This document shows, piece by piece, positions 1 to 7,453 of a stretch of DNA of 15,297 nucleotides. The stretch covers positions 1-15,297 of the forward strand of contig NZ_JAIOSW010000295.1 in assembly GCF_021107415.1 (NCBI RefSeq), in the 5' to 3' direction. The stretch's first letter is position 1, and every line of letters begins with the position of its first letter. The translations under genes were made by a program, and so were the position numbers. The notes under the pieces are model-generated. The model saw only the letters and a program-made list of their open reading frames with translations. It was not told the origin of the DNA and did not search any database. The DNA comes from Desulfobacula sp. GTDB lineage: Bacteria > Desulfobacterota > Desulfobacteria > Desulfobacterales > Desulfobacteraceae.

Positions 1-109
1 CCCTTTTCATTATGGTGGTCCATTGTTTTTGAACCACCATCAAAGAGACAGAGACAATGATGATTAACAGCATAGCCGCAGGATAGGTAAATCCTTTTTC
101 ACCATTCAT
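1..109 (-). CDS. Third pseudopilin, N-terminal part only (cut by window edge)
   Basis: A short open frame starts at an ATG at 109-107, inside the last codons of the preceding pseudopilin gene (11-bp overlap with its end at 99), and stays open to the window edge, giving 36 codons. The product begins MNGEKG-FTYPAAM, followed by a hydrophobic stretch to about residue 29 and a polar segment with QKQW. This is the layout of a type IV prepilin: short basic leader, G6|F7 peptidase cleavage site, then the N-terminal helix. Position +5 after cleavage is Ala, not the usual Glu, and +4 is Pro. Known pseudopilins without Glu+5 (GspK, for example) sit at the filament tip, so a tip or minor role is an inference. 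The C-terminal domain lies outside the window, so the subfamily cannot be named. The frame, overlap and operon position make a real gene likely. Confidence 0.8.
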   Translation of the reverse strand, partial: MNGEKGFTYPAAMLLIIIVSVSLMVVQKQWTTIMKR

Positions 110-473
110 TATAAGGCATCCCGTAAAGACTTATCTTGTCGCTGCCGCTGTGAATATCATATATTCCTGAAAGCCCTTCCCCTTCCGGGGCGATTAATAT
201 CCATGTCTCATCTGACCGGGTAAAAGGATCTTTTGGAACGGCTCTGATATATTTTTTTTGGGTTAGAACTTCCAGTGACTCGGGATAGTCGCCATGATCT
301 GCATAGTATTGATCAATAACGTCTCGTAAGACAAATAAAGAATTCCTCAAAGATGCTTCTTTGGCACGAATAACCGATTTTTGAAAACTGGGGGCTGCAA
401 TGGTCGCAAGTATACTGATAATTGCAATCACTGTCATCATTTCTATGATTGTAAATCCTTTATTGTTGCTCAT
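99..473 (-). CDS. GspG-like pseudopilin (second pseudopilin of the operon)
   Basis: A 124-residue prepilin: MSNNKG|FTIIEMM gives a short leader, prepilin peptidase site G6|F7 and Glu at +5, followed by a hydrophobic helix to about residue 27. The C-terminal domain carries YYADHGDYPESLE and a VPKDP motif, as in GspG-type major pseudopilins, and ends in a Trp. It would be processed by a PilD-type peptidase and assembled into the periplasmic pseudopilus. The start at 473 is chosen because it lies one base after the stop of the upstream pseudopilin and gives a six-residue leader. An upstream in-frame ATG at 518 would add 15 residues before the leader and overlap the upstream gene by 44 bp. A weak GAGATTGG ribosome site precedes 473. 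It resembles its neighbour (PKDP, YDI..xSDK, C-terminal Trp), so the two are probably paralogues. Which is the major subunit cannot be decided. Confidence 0.9.
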   Translation of the reverse strand: MSNNKGFTIIEMMTVIAIISILATIAAPSFQKSVIRAKEASLRNSLFVLRDVIDQYYADHGDYPESLEVLTQKKYIRAVPKDPFTRSDETWILIAPEGEGLSGIYDIHSGSDKISLYGMPYNEW

Positions 474-474
474 A

Positions 475-933
475 TTACCAATCTCTATAATATGTTCCGT
501 CAAGCGCCTGTTTATCACTTAAAGAATAGATATCATACACATCCTGCCCTCCCCATATGGTGCTGTCCGGGTCATCGGCATAGGATCTCAATCCCCAGTC
601 ACCCTCTTCCATCATCGGGTCTTTTGGAATTCTTCTTAAAAATTTTTTCTTTTCACCGGTTGCTGTCTTTAAGTCAACTCCTGTCACCAGAATCTCAAGA
701 TCTTCAGGGTATCCACTGGCTGTAGCACTGACGGGTATTATCTTTTGATCCACAAGTTTCTTATGCTCATCCAGAGCGGTTCTGATAACCCGCAAATCAT
801 TTCTTAATTCCAGTTCCTTTGTTCTTTTGTATACGACCTGGGACAAAGGGATAATCCCTGTGGCAAGAATGGAAATAATGGCCAAAGTCGCCATCATTTC
901 TATCAGTGTGAACCCGTAATTTTTATTTGCCAT
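475..933 (-). CDS. GspG-like pseudopilin (first pseudopilin of the operon)
   Basis: A 152-residue type IV prepilin-like protein. The N-terminus MANKNYG|FTLIEMM has a short leader, a G|F peptidase site and Glu at +5, then a hydrophobic helix (ATLAIISILATGIIP). The soluble part carries GYPEDLEIL, IPKDPM and a DVYDIYSLSDK segment and ends in YYRDW, matching the GspG-like T2SS pseudopilin fold. The ATG at 933 is preferred because AGGG lies 9 nt upstream. An in-frame ATG at 939 (two extra residues) would leave only 3 nt. The gene overlaps the end of the upstream secretin gene by 11 bp, so the pore and pseudopilus are probably translationally coupled. Its role is to form or prime the pseudopilus pushed through the secretin. 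A basic KTATGEKKKFLRR loop sits in the middle of the globular domain. Confidence 0.9.
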   Translation of the reverse strand: MANKNYGFTLIEMMATLAIISILATGIIPLSQVVYKRTKELELRNDLRVIRTALDEHKKLVDQKIIPVSATASGYPEDLEILVTGVDLKTATGEKKKFLRRIPKDPMMEEGDWGLRSYADDPDSTIWGGQDVYDIYSLSDKQALDGTYYRDW

Positions 934-3061
934 ACACATATGCCCTGTCTACTATATGTATATCTTTAGGGAATATTTTCTCTTTCAACATATCCTGCAG
1001 TATCTCTTCAGTTTTCTGATAAGAACCATATTGTCCCACAAAAAGCCGATAAAAGGTCCCTTTGTCTTTAATCTCAAATGGTCTGATCCAGGTTTTATAT
1101 TCCATGGCTTTAAGCTCTTTAGACCTTTTTTGAGCATCCGCCTCATCTTTGGATGAATAGACCTGGATACTGAAATAATTATCACTGGGGAGAAATTGTT
1201 CCTCTGCAATTACCATGATATAATCTTCATCAGGAAAATCGTTAAAGTCTGTCTCCTTTATTATTTTTTCCTCTGCAGGCAGTTCTAAAGAGACTTGTTT
1301 TTCATTACCGGACCAGAATCCTGATATATTGGCTTCCGGAATATCTTGATTTCTAATAATGACCGGGGTAATGGTCATGAGGATATCGGTTTTAACAACT
1401 TCACTGTTTTCATTTGAAAAAAGTTTTCCAAGTACCGGCACTTCCCCAATCCAAGGAATTTTCTGGATTGTTGTCCTGTCCTCGTCCTCAATCAATCCGC
1501 CGATAATAACACTGTCTCCGTCACTAATCGTTAAAACAGTATTGGTGGTTCGTGTCTTGATGGAAAACTGGGGGTCGGTCACTGTCCCGACATTACTGCC
1601 CAATGCACTGATTTCAATGCCAAGTGTCAATGTGACCTGATCATACATATTAATGACCGGCTCTGCGGTCAGTTTCACACCCACATCCTGGTACAGAAAA
1701 TCATAGGTTGTGGTTCCGTCGGTTTGAACTTTTCGGTTTGACCTTAGAGGCACCTTCTCACCAATCAGGATGGATGCTTTTTCAGAGCTGCTCACCCGGA
1801 TCTGGGGTTTGGCAAGAATCCTTGTGTCCCCATCTTTTTTGAGCAGCTTTAATGTCGCAGTCGGCAAAGAAAGATACAATTCATTGCTGGTAATTTTACT
1901 GATATCTTTAATGGATGCCATACCTGCAAAACCAAAATCAGTATTAAAATCAATGCCTGAACTTGTTTCACTGACACCAAAGGTAATGGTATCGGAAATG
2001 GAAAGCCCCAGGTCTTTCTCCTTTTTCCGGGAAACTTCCATGATTTCAACATTCAAAACTACTTCAGCAGGAATTCTGTCATTTGCCTCTATAATTCTTG
2101 CAGCCATTGCAACATTCTCTTTTTGCCCCCGGACAGTTACTGCATTTAATTTTTCATTGGCAATAATATTTTTAGTCTTTAAAATCTTTGTTAAAATAGC
2201 GACTGCATTTTTAGCTTTCAAATATGACAGGTAAAAGGTCTTCACATATAAGTCGTCATATTCCTTGGCTTTTGCAGGGGTATCAGGATAGATCAGCATG
2301 GTCCTTTGATTGATCATTTTTGCTTTAAGAGAATTGGTTTTCAAAAGAACATCTAAAAACCTGTCAAACTTCACATCCGTCATAAAAAGAGTAACTTTGC
2401 TCTCCTTTATATCCTTATCAAAAATAAAATTTATTCCTGTAAGCTTGGATAAAATTTCAAATACATTCAGCATGGGTGTTTTCTTGAATTTTAAGGATAT
2501 AGGAGCATTGGATCGCAAATCAAGCCGGTATTCAGGCAAATCCTCCTGGTTTTTTTTAAATTTATCAAGAACTATTTTTGCTTCTTGATTTTCAGGGTCC
2601 AGGTCAAGTGCCCTTTGAAATGATTTTCTTGCATTTTCAAAATTTCCGGTCTTTATCTGCTTGTTACCCTTTTTTGTATAATAGAATGATTCCTTCATCA
2701 TCTTGACTTTATCAACCAGTTCAATGGCCCTGTGATTACTGGAATAAAACGCAATACTAACCTGGAGCTCTTCTATGGCTTCCCTGAAGTATTTTTTTGA
2801 TATAAGTTCCTGGGCCTTTCTCATATGCTGCAAGGATGCTTTTTGTTTGACATCTTTAAGCCTGAGCCTGAGGTCAAGATCATCCGGATGTTTTTGAAGG
2901 GCTTTATTATAATGTTCGACAGCAGCAGCAAAATCTTTTTCTTCCACAAACTTTTGGGCTTTGATTCTATTGGCATCATTGGCAACACATCCTTGAAACA
3001 ACACGATTCCTGAAACCACTGCAATAAATACCATTTTTGTGAACAAAACCCGTTTATTCAT
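923..3061 (-). CDS. TPR-secretin-SPOR outer-membrane pore protein (MshL/PilQ/GspD-like)
   Basis: A 712-residue secretin of unusual architecture. Residues 1-25 form a signal sequence ending LFQGC, so Cys25 may be lipidated, although the -3/-2 residues are not a textbook lipobox. Residues about 31-170 look like TPR repeats (for example FENARKSFQRALDLDPENQEA split across 141-161). About 187-258 resemble the secretin/TonB short N-terminal domain and 272-330 a secretin N domain. The pore domain spans about 330-570, with SVIIGGLIEDE (517-527), the signature IPWIGEVPVLGKLF (535-548) and LMTITPVII (561-569). Residues about 628-710 match a SPOR peptidoglycan-binding domain. A GAGGGAG ribosome site lies 7 nt before the start, which overlaps the upstream gene by 8 bp. 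The protein should form the outer-membrane channel of the left machine. TPRs and possible self-lipidation could replace a separate pilotin (inference). Confidence 0.93.
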   Translation of the reverse strand: MNKRVLFTKMVFIAVVSGIVLFQGCVANDANRIKAQKFVEEKDFAAAVEHYNKALQKHPDDLDLRLRLKDVKQKASLQHMRKAQELISKKYFREAIEELQVSIAFYSSNHRAIELVDKVKMMKESFYYTKKGNKQIKTGNFENARKSFQRALDLDPENQEAKIVLDKFKKNQEDLPEYRLDLRSNAPISLKFKKTPMLNVFEILSKLTGINFIFDKDIKESKVTLFMTDVKFDRFLDVLLKTNSLKAKMINQRTMLIYPDTPAKAKEYDDLYVKTFYLSYLKAKNAVAILTKILKTKNIIANEKLNAVTVRGQKENVAMAARIIEANDRIPAEVVLNVEIMEVSRKKEKDLGLSISDTITFGVSETSSGIDFNTDFGFAGMASIKDISKITSNELYLSLPTATLKLLKKDGDTRILAKPQIRVSSSEKASILIGEKVPLRSNRKVQTDGTTTYDFLYQDVGVKLTAEPVINMYDQVTLTLGIEISALGSNVGTVTDPQFSIKTRTTNTVLTISDGDSVIIGGLIEDEDRTTIQKIPWIGEVPVLGKLFSNENSEVVKTDILMTITPVIIRNQDIPEANISGFWSGNEKQVSLELPAEEKIIKETDFNDFPDEDYIMVIAEEQFLPSDNYFSIQVYSSKDEADAQKRSKELKAMEYKTWIRPFEIKDKGTFYRLFVGQYGSYQKTEEILQDMLKEKIFPKDIHIVDRAYVYGK

Positions 3062-3635
3062 TATTGAACTCCCTCATATCGAGATGTATTATTTCATTCA
3101 AATCCAAGGCCTTGATCCTTATATAATTATCCTGGATATCGTCTATTAAATACTTTCCATCAAGACGGTCACCGGTCCTTGCAACAAGCACAAGCTTATT
3201 CTTAGCTAAAAAAACAGCTTTTGTGTCTTCACTTTTATAAGTACCGTAAAGCGTATAAGAAGCGATATATTCTTTGGCCTCCAATACAGGATCTTTTTCA
3301 ACTATCTCAACCATTTTTTGAGTTTGAATATCTATCTTTACTGGTATCTTAATTTTCTTTTTTTGAGGAGGCCGGTAGATGGAAAACAAATCCTTATATA
3401 CCTTTCCTGAAACTTTGGGCTTATTTAAAAATCTTAAAGCAAGGGTTTGCGATTTGCTCTGCCGGCTTTGTTCTATCGAATCTTCAACTTTGCTTATCTT
3501 AGTATTTTTATTTCCCGTAAAGGTTAGCTTATCCACCTTTGGCTGTACAAATGGATTTAGCACACGATATATGATCGAAATGATCAACAGCATAAAAACA
3601 ATTATAAATATTATATTTTTTTTATTTAAATTCAT
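3054..3635 (-). CDS. PilP/GspC homology-region-like inner-membrane protein
   Basis: A 193-residue bitopic protein with one N-terminal membrane helix (about 8-26) and a periplasmic part. Residues about 80-188 resemble the HR domain shared by GspC and PilP: KDLFSIYRPP, then YTLYGTYKSEDTKAVFLA, GDRLDGKYLIDDI and a final strand pair. In this family the HR domain contacts the N0 domain of the secretin and links the inner-membrane platform to the outer-membrane pore, which fits its place directly before the secretin gene. Unlike the GspC of the right operon it has no PDZ domain, so it is nearer to PilP in size. It has no lipobox, whereas classical PilP is a lipoprotein. Its ATG overlaps the stop of the upstream pilO-like gene (ATGA), and its own end overlaps the secretin start. 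Family assignment rests on motif layout and position. Confidence 0.78.
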   Translation of the reverse strand: MNLNKKNIIFIIVFMLLIISIIYRVLNPFVQPKVDKLTFTGNKNTKISKVEDSIEQSRQSKSQTLALRFLNKPKVSGKVYKDLFSIYRPPQKKKIKIPVKIDIQTQKMVEIVEKDPVLEAKEYIASYTLYGTYKSEDTKAVFLAKNKLVLVARTGDRLDGKYLIDDIQDNYIRIKALDLNEIIHLDMREFNNE

Positions 3636-4168
3636 GCTGTTCCCCGTTTAAAAAAAACAGACAATTCAAGATTTAATTTTACTTTGGTTTTATTATCTTT
3701 TTCCCTGACCAACTTTGCAGAATTAGAATAACCAATCCCGGGCAGATTCTGAATGTCTGAAATCAGTTTTTTAATTTTACTATAGCTGCCGATAACGATA
3801 ATATTTGTATTGTATTTTAAAAATAACAAATCAGTCTTCGTAGCTTTTGCCGGCGTAAAAACAAGGCTGTCTTTAATAGAAAGATGATTTTTATCTATCA
3901 GCGATCTGATCATGGCTGCATATTGTGTAAATGAAAATTCTTCAGGGATCTTATGAATAATCATTTCAAGGTCATTTTGTTCTGCAAACAAGTTTTCAGC
4001 AGGCCTGTTGTCAGGCTTAAGATAGCCACCACTTCTTGCAGCTGAAACCTTTTTTTGAAGAATAGTTATCCTATTTTTCTGTCCATCAATGAGATAAAGT
4101 TTGGCAGCGATGTTACAAAACATGGCAGCAACACAGATAAATATAATAATTTTATATTTTTTGATCAT
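3632..4168 (-). CDS. PilO/GspM-like inner-membrane alignment protein
   Basis: A 178-residue bitopic protein: membrane helix about 6-24, a short helical or coiled-coil region to about 45, a Pro/Asn linker, then an alpha/beta periplasmic domain with FTQYAAMIRSLIDKN and SYSKIKKLISDIQNLPGI. The phrase in which a small domain is joined by an F..I..L..LPG segment is typical of PilO and GspM ferredoxin-like folds. PilO normally pairs with PilN in the periplasm to align the motor with the secretin. The ATG at 4168 overlaps the end of the pilN-like gene by 17 bp. No close ribosome site is visible (AGGTGG lies about 13 nt upstream), so coupling to pilN translation is likely. Sequence signatures of this family are weak, and the call leans on topology and gene order. 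Confidence 0.75.
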   Translation of the reverse strand: MIKKYKIIIFICVAAMFCNIAAKLYLIDGQKNRITILQKKVSAARSGGYLKPDNRPAENLFAEQNDLEMIIHKIPEEFSFTQYAAMIRSLIDKNHLSIKDSLVFTPAKATKTDLLFLKYNTNIIVIGSYSKIKKLISDIQNLPGIGYSNSAKLVREKDNKTKVKLNLELSVFFKRGTA

Positions 4169-4712
4169 TTTCTATAGATATCCACCTGGCTATTAATTCA
4201 AAAATAATTCTTTTATCTTCATTAATCTCTTCCTTGGACAATTCAATATTAAATCGTTTTGATCTGTCCATTCCAATTATAAATTTAGAAACCGACTCCA
4301 CATGATTCGATTCTCCCTTTATCATTACAACCTTGAGATTATCAGAAAAAATCAGTTCATTAATATCAATTTTATCAGGTTTAACCCTTTCGATTTCAGT
4401 CAATACCGCGGGCAGCTGGAACATATTCTTTTTAATGATAGCACTCAGGTAATTCAAATCCTGTTTTATTTTTTGATATTCCTTTTTATCCGTAAGTTTC
4501 TTTTGGGCGGCTATTCTTTTTCGTTCAGACCGCTGATTGATTTCTTTGATCCTTAACTCATATGCTTTAATCACTTTTATGTTTGCATAATAATCAACCA
4601 TACTTACCAGGGTGATTCCAAGAGTTGAAAATGCAAAGATAACAACAAAACCCAGAAAAAGTTTCCCCCGGATATTTTTTTTTAACACCAGATTTATGGT
4701 TACGGGTTTCAT
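4152..4712 (-). CDS. PilN-like inner-membrane protein
   Basis: A 186-residue protein with a short cytoplasmic N-terminus, a membrane helix (about 18-38), a charged coiled-coil-like stretch (about 44-95, rich in Lys/Arg/Glu) and a periplasmic domain. In that domain QLPAVLTEIERVKPDKI, then an IKGESNHVESVSKFI segment, fit the ferredoxin-like fold of PilN and of the GspL C-terminus. PilN binds PilM through an N-terminal INLLP motif. Here only TINLVL (residues 5-10) is present, a degenerate match. The gene lies 12 bp after the pilM-like gene, with AGGT about 10 nt before the ATG, and overlaps the pilO-like gene. Together with the neighbouring PilM-like protein it supplies the two halves that are fused in GspL of the right operon. 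Confidence 0.8.
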   Translation of the reverse strand: MKPVTINLVLKKNIRGKLFLGFVVIFAFSTLGITLVSMVDYYANIKVIKAYELRIKEINQRSERKRIAAQKKLTDKKEYQKIKQDLNYLSAIIKKNMFQLPAVLTEIERVKPDKIDINELIFSDNLKVVMIKGESNHVESVSKFIIGMDRSKRFNIELSKEEINEDKRIIFELIARWISIENDQKI

Positions 4713-4724
4713 ATGGGTGTTTAC

Positions 4725-5717
4725 CTATAAACCTTGAGCTGCACCTAAAGCAGTCGTATAAAAAGGCAAGGGGTTATTCTTAAAATCAATCTTAAATTTT
4801 TTATCAAAGTCAATCAGCTGTCTTTCATCAATAATGGTACAATCAATAGGGTTTCCATCCTGCAGGATATGTTCCATCAGCATATCTGACTTAATATGAG
4901 ACCCTATCTGGCTTACATCCTGCAGGATATGCTCCATCAGCATATCTGACTTAATATGAGAAGCAATAAAAAACTTTTCAATATCAAGATCCGGATTTTC
5001 ACTGTTATAATATTGTATCAAAAAATCAACATTATTGATTGCACTGGCACCATCGTTACCCAACAAACCCTTTTTAATCATTTTATAAAAAATCGGGATA
5101 CCGTTTGAAAAAACAAAAATATTTAAAAAATCATCAAACAGACCCAGATATGCAACATTGCCCTTTTCAGGAAGACTTTCACAATAAAAATTAAATTGAT
5201 TCAATCCGGAAGGTGCAAGCATTACTGGTGAAATACCAATCTTTTTAAAAGCATTTTCATATTGAACCATGACCTTTTCCAAACCCAAAACAATAAGAAA
5301 GATATGGTGATTGTCCGGGCTTTTTCCCATATTTTCCCAGGAAACCCTTAATTGTTTAACAGGAAGGTCTAAAGAGCTCGAAAAGTTCCATAGAACCATC
5401 TCATTAATCTCCTGCGGGTCTTCAGGTAATTGTGTGAATTTTTTAATAAGAACTTTGACAGAAGAATCCGGTAATGCAACACTGATTTTTTTCAGGTTCA
5501 TATCGTAACAGGCTTTTTTCAAACAATCGTGTAATGCTTCTGCATTAATGATATTTTCTTTCTTAAAAGAAGGTTTAATGGTTCCCGGCGGAATTTTGAT
5601 ATCAGATAATTTTTTAATGGAAAATTTTTTCCCTTTTTCTAAAATTAAAGCAGAGATAATTTTATCAGATGAAATCTCAATTCCTGTTTTTAATCTGGAA
5701 ATAGGAAAAAAATTCAT
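4725..5717 (-). CDS. PilM-like actin-fold protein with internal tandem duplication
   Basis: A 330-residue soluble protein of the PilM / cytoplasmic GspL actin-like fold. The opening RLKTGIEISSDKI and KISVALPDSSVKV match the first subdomain strands. AYLGLFDDFLNIFVFSNGIPIFYKMI (split at 189-214) fits the second phosphate-loop region, although the usual Gly/Ser nucleotide contacts look degenerate. The C-terminal TTALGAAQGL resembles the closing PilM motif. PilM sits on the cytoplasmic face and joins the motor ATPase to PilN. The ATG overlaps the upstream ATPase stop (ATGA). Residues 253-267 (SHIKSDMLMEHILQD) recur exactly at 273-287, produced by a 60-bp in-frame tandem duplication that preserves the frame, so the family-typical length of about 350 includes 20 extra residues in this helical region. 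A functional protein is likely but the insertion is unusual. Confidence 0.85.
   Translation of the reverse strand: MNFFPISRLKTGIEISSDKIISALILEKGKKFSIKKLSDIKIPPGTIKPSFKKENIINAEALHDCLKKACYDMNLKKISVALPDSSVKVLIKKFTQLPEDPQEINEMVLWNFSSSLDLPVKQLRVSWENMGKSPDNHHIFLIVLGLEKVMVQYENAFKKIGISPVMLAPSGLNQFNFYCESLPEKGNVAYLGLFDDFLNIFVFSNGIPIFYKMIKKGLLGNDGASAINNVDFLIQYYNSENPDLDIEKFFIASHIKSDMLMEHILQDVSQIGSHIKSDMLMEHILQDGNPIDCTIIDERQLIDFDKKFKIDFKNNPLPFYTTALGAAQGL
4856..4960. repeat. 60-bp tandem direct repeat inside the pilM-like gene
   Basis: Two 45-bp copies lie at 4856-4900 and 4916-4960, a period of exactly 60 bp. They are identical except for one base (T at 4872, C at 4932), which is a synonymous Glu codon change on the coding strand. 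The intervening 15 bp and the matching stretch upstream are diverged. Each copy starts with the palindrome ATCCTGCAGGAT. The period is a multiple of three, so the gene stays open. Confidence 0.95.
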
Positions 5718-7450
5718 ACTATTGCTTCCTGGTTTATAAATGTAACCCTGTTGGCTTCTTCCAAAGTTGTCCTGCCTCTTATCACTTCATTGATGGCAGC
5801 ATCCCTTAAAAAAATAACGCCCTTGCTTAAAGCATATTTTTTTAAAACTGAGGTTGAAACCTGCTTAATAAACATCTCTCTCATATCTCCATCCAGCTCA
5901 ACATGTTCAATTATAGCCTTTCTACCGCTATACCCAGTTCCCTTGCAATTTTCGCACCCATAAGCATCATAAAATATAATATTCTTTAATTTTTTAGGAT
6001 CCAGCCCTGATTCAACAAGGGTTTTATCTGACATTTTTTTCTTGATCCTGCAATGACAAAGCACCCTGATCAATCGTTGAGCAACAATGCAATTGAGCGC
6101 TGTGACGAGATTATAGGGCTCTATACCCATATGAATGAACCGGTTGATCACATCAAATGAAGAGTTTGCATGGACCGTTGCAAATACCTGGTGACCGGTT
6201 AAGGCAGACTGAAGTGCAATCTGTGCCGTTTCCGGGTCCCGGATCTCACCCACCAGAATTTTGTCAGGATCATGACGCAAAATTGATCTTAATCCGCGGG
6301 AAAATGTCAATCCCTTTTTATCATTGACCGGAATCTGTGTAATTCGTTCCAGTTGATACTCAACAGGATCTTCAATGGTAATAATTTTTGTATCTCTGGT
6401 ATTCACTTCTGATAATGCCCGGTACAAAGTGGTGGTTTTTCCGCTTCCGGTCGGACCTGTCATTAAAAACATACCATACGGCGCCCTGATCTGGCGTCGT
6501 AATCTAAACAATTCTTCCTTATCAAGACCCATTCCATCCAGATTAAGATCACCTTTCACAGGAGCCATCCGCTTTTGATCCAAAATCCTTATCACGGCAT
6601 CTTCCCCAAAAATAGTCGGCAGAACAGATATTCGAAAGTCAACAAACCGGTCCTTGATCTTTAGCTTAAACCTTCCGTCCTGGGGCACACGCTTTTCTGA
6701 AATATCCAACTCCGACATTACTTTTAATCGGGATATCACAGGATTCATACTGCTCATATCAAGGGGGTCTGTAATCTGATGCAGCATGCCGTCAATTCGA
6801 TATCTTATGATCAACCCCTTGGCAGACCCTTCAAAATGTATGTCACTGGCATTCTTATTGATTGCATCCAGAATGGTTGAATCAACCAGTTTTACAACCG
6901 GGCTCTCTTCAGAATCCACTTTTTCAGTTGAGATTTCATAATCTCCCTTGTCAGATTCCTTAACCACAGACAGACGCATCTCTTCAGAAACATCAATCAA
7001 ATCTCTGGACGCTTCCATATTTTGAAGGAACTTGCCTAATTTCTTGGAACTGACAATCACAAAAGAAAAATCATGTTCCAATAGGATTTCAATCTCTTCA
7101 ACCACCCTGAAATAGTCAATGGGATCAGCCACAGCAAAAACCAGGTGATTTTCAGAAAAACTAAAGGGTACTATTCTGTTCTTTACGATAAAATCAATAC
7201 TTAACATCTTTAACAGTTCAGGATCGTTTATACTGTCAATCCTGGCATATTTACAGGAATATTGCTCTGCAATCAATTGTGCCAGCTGCTCGTCATTAAT
7301 CAAGCCTTCTTCAACACAAAGCTGTCCCAGCATTCTTCCGGAAATATTTTTTTGAGCAAGAATATTTGTTTTCTGCTCTTCAGTCATAAACCCGAGATCA
7401 ACTGCAAGCTCACCAATTCTTTTTTTCTTTTTTAAATTAAACGTTGCCAT
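5714..7450 (-). CDS. gspE: GspE/PilB-family secretion motor ATPase (left operon)
   Basis: A 578-residue hexameric motor ATPase of the type II secretion/type IV pilus family, acting on the cytoplasmic face of the inner membrane. The N-terminus (about 11-63) is an MshEN-like domain with two motif-like stretches, RIGELAVDLG and MLGQLCVEEGLI. These resemble c-di-GMP-binding repeats, but the first lacks the expected Leu and final Gln. The catalytic half has Walker A GPTGSGKT (332-339), Asp box ITIEDPVEY (357-365), Walker B ILVGEIRD (398-405) and His box TGHQVFATVHANS (418-430). The zinc motif is odd: C465-x-C467 instead of C-x-x-C, with C499-x-x-C502 intact. It follows the gspF-like gene by 3 bp and overlaps the pilM-like gene by ATGA. 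Subunits are GspE in T2SS and PilB in pili. The pseudopilin context favours the former. Confidence 0.95.
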   Translation of the reverse strand: MATFNLKKKKRIGELAVDLGFMTEEQKTNILAQKNISGRMLGQLCVEEGLINDEQLAQLIAEQYSCKYARIDSINDPELLKMLSIDFIVKNRIVPFSFSENHLVFAVADPIDYFRVVEEIEILLEHDFSFVIVSSKKLGKFLQNMEASRDLIDVSEEMRLSVVKESDKGDYEISTEKVDSEESPVVKLVDSTILDAINKNASDIHFEGSAKGLIIRYRIDGMLHQITDPLDMSSMNPVISRLKVMSELDISEKRVPQDGRFKLKIKDRFVDFRISVLPTIFGEDAVIRILDQKRMAPVKGDLNLDGMGLDKEELFRLRRQIRAPYGMFLMTGPTGSGKTTTLYRALSEVNTRDTKIITIEDPVEYQLERITQIPVNDKKGLTFSRGLRSILRHDPDKILVGEIRDPETAQIALQSALTGHQVFATVHANSSFDVINRFIHMGIEPYNLVTALNCIVAQRLIRVLCHCRIKKKMSDKTLVESGLDPKKLKNIIFYDAYGCENCKGTGYSGRKAIIEHVELDGDMREMFIKQVSTSVLKKYALSKGVIFLRDAAINEVIRGRTTLEEANRVTFINQEAIV

Positions 7451-7453
7451 ATT

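Noticed and set aside
12..40. Inverted repeat ATGGTGGT...ACCACCAT, possible terminator
   Set aside because: It has no T-run on either strand and lies inside the open frame of the third pseudopilin, so it is more likely chance within coding sequence.
1770..2234. 154-residue frame on the plus strand opposite the left secretin
   Set aside because: It has no family-like features and no ribosome site, and lies wholly within a well-supported gene on the other strand.
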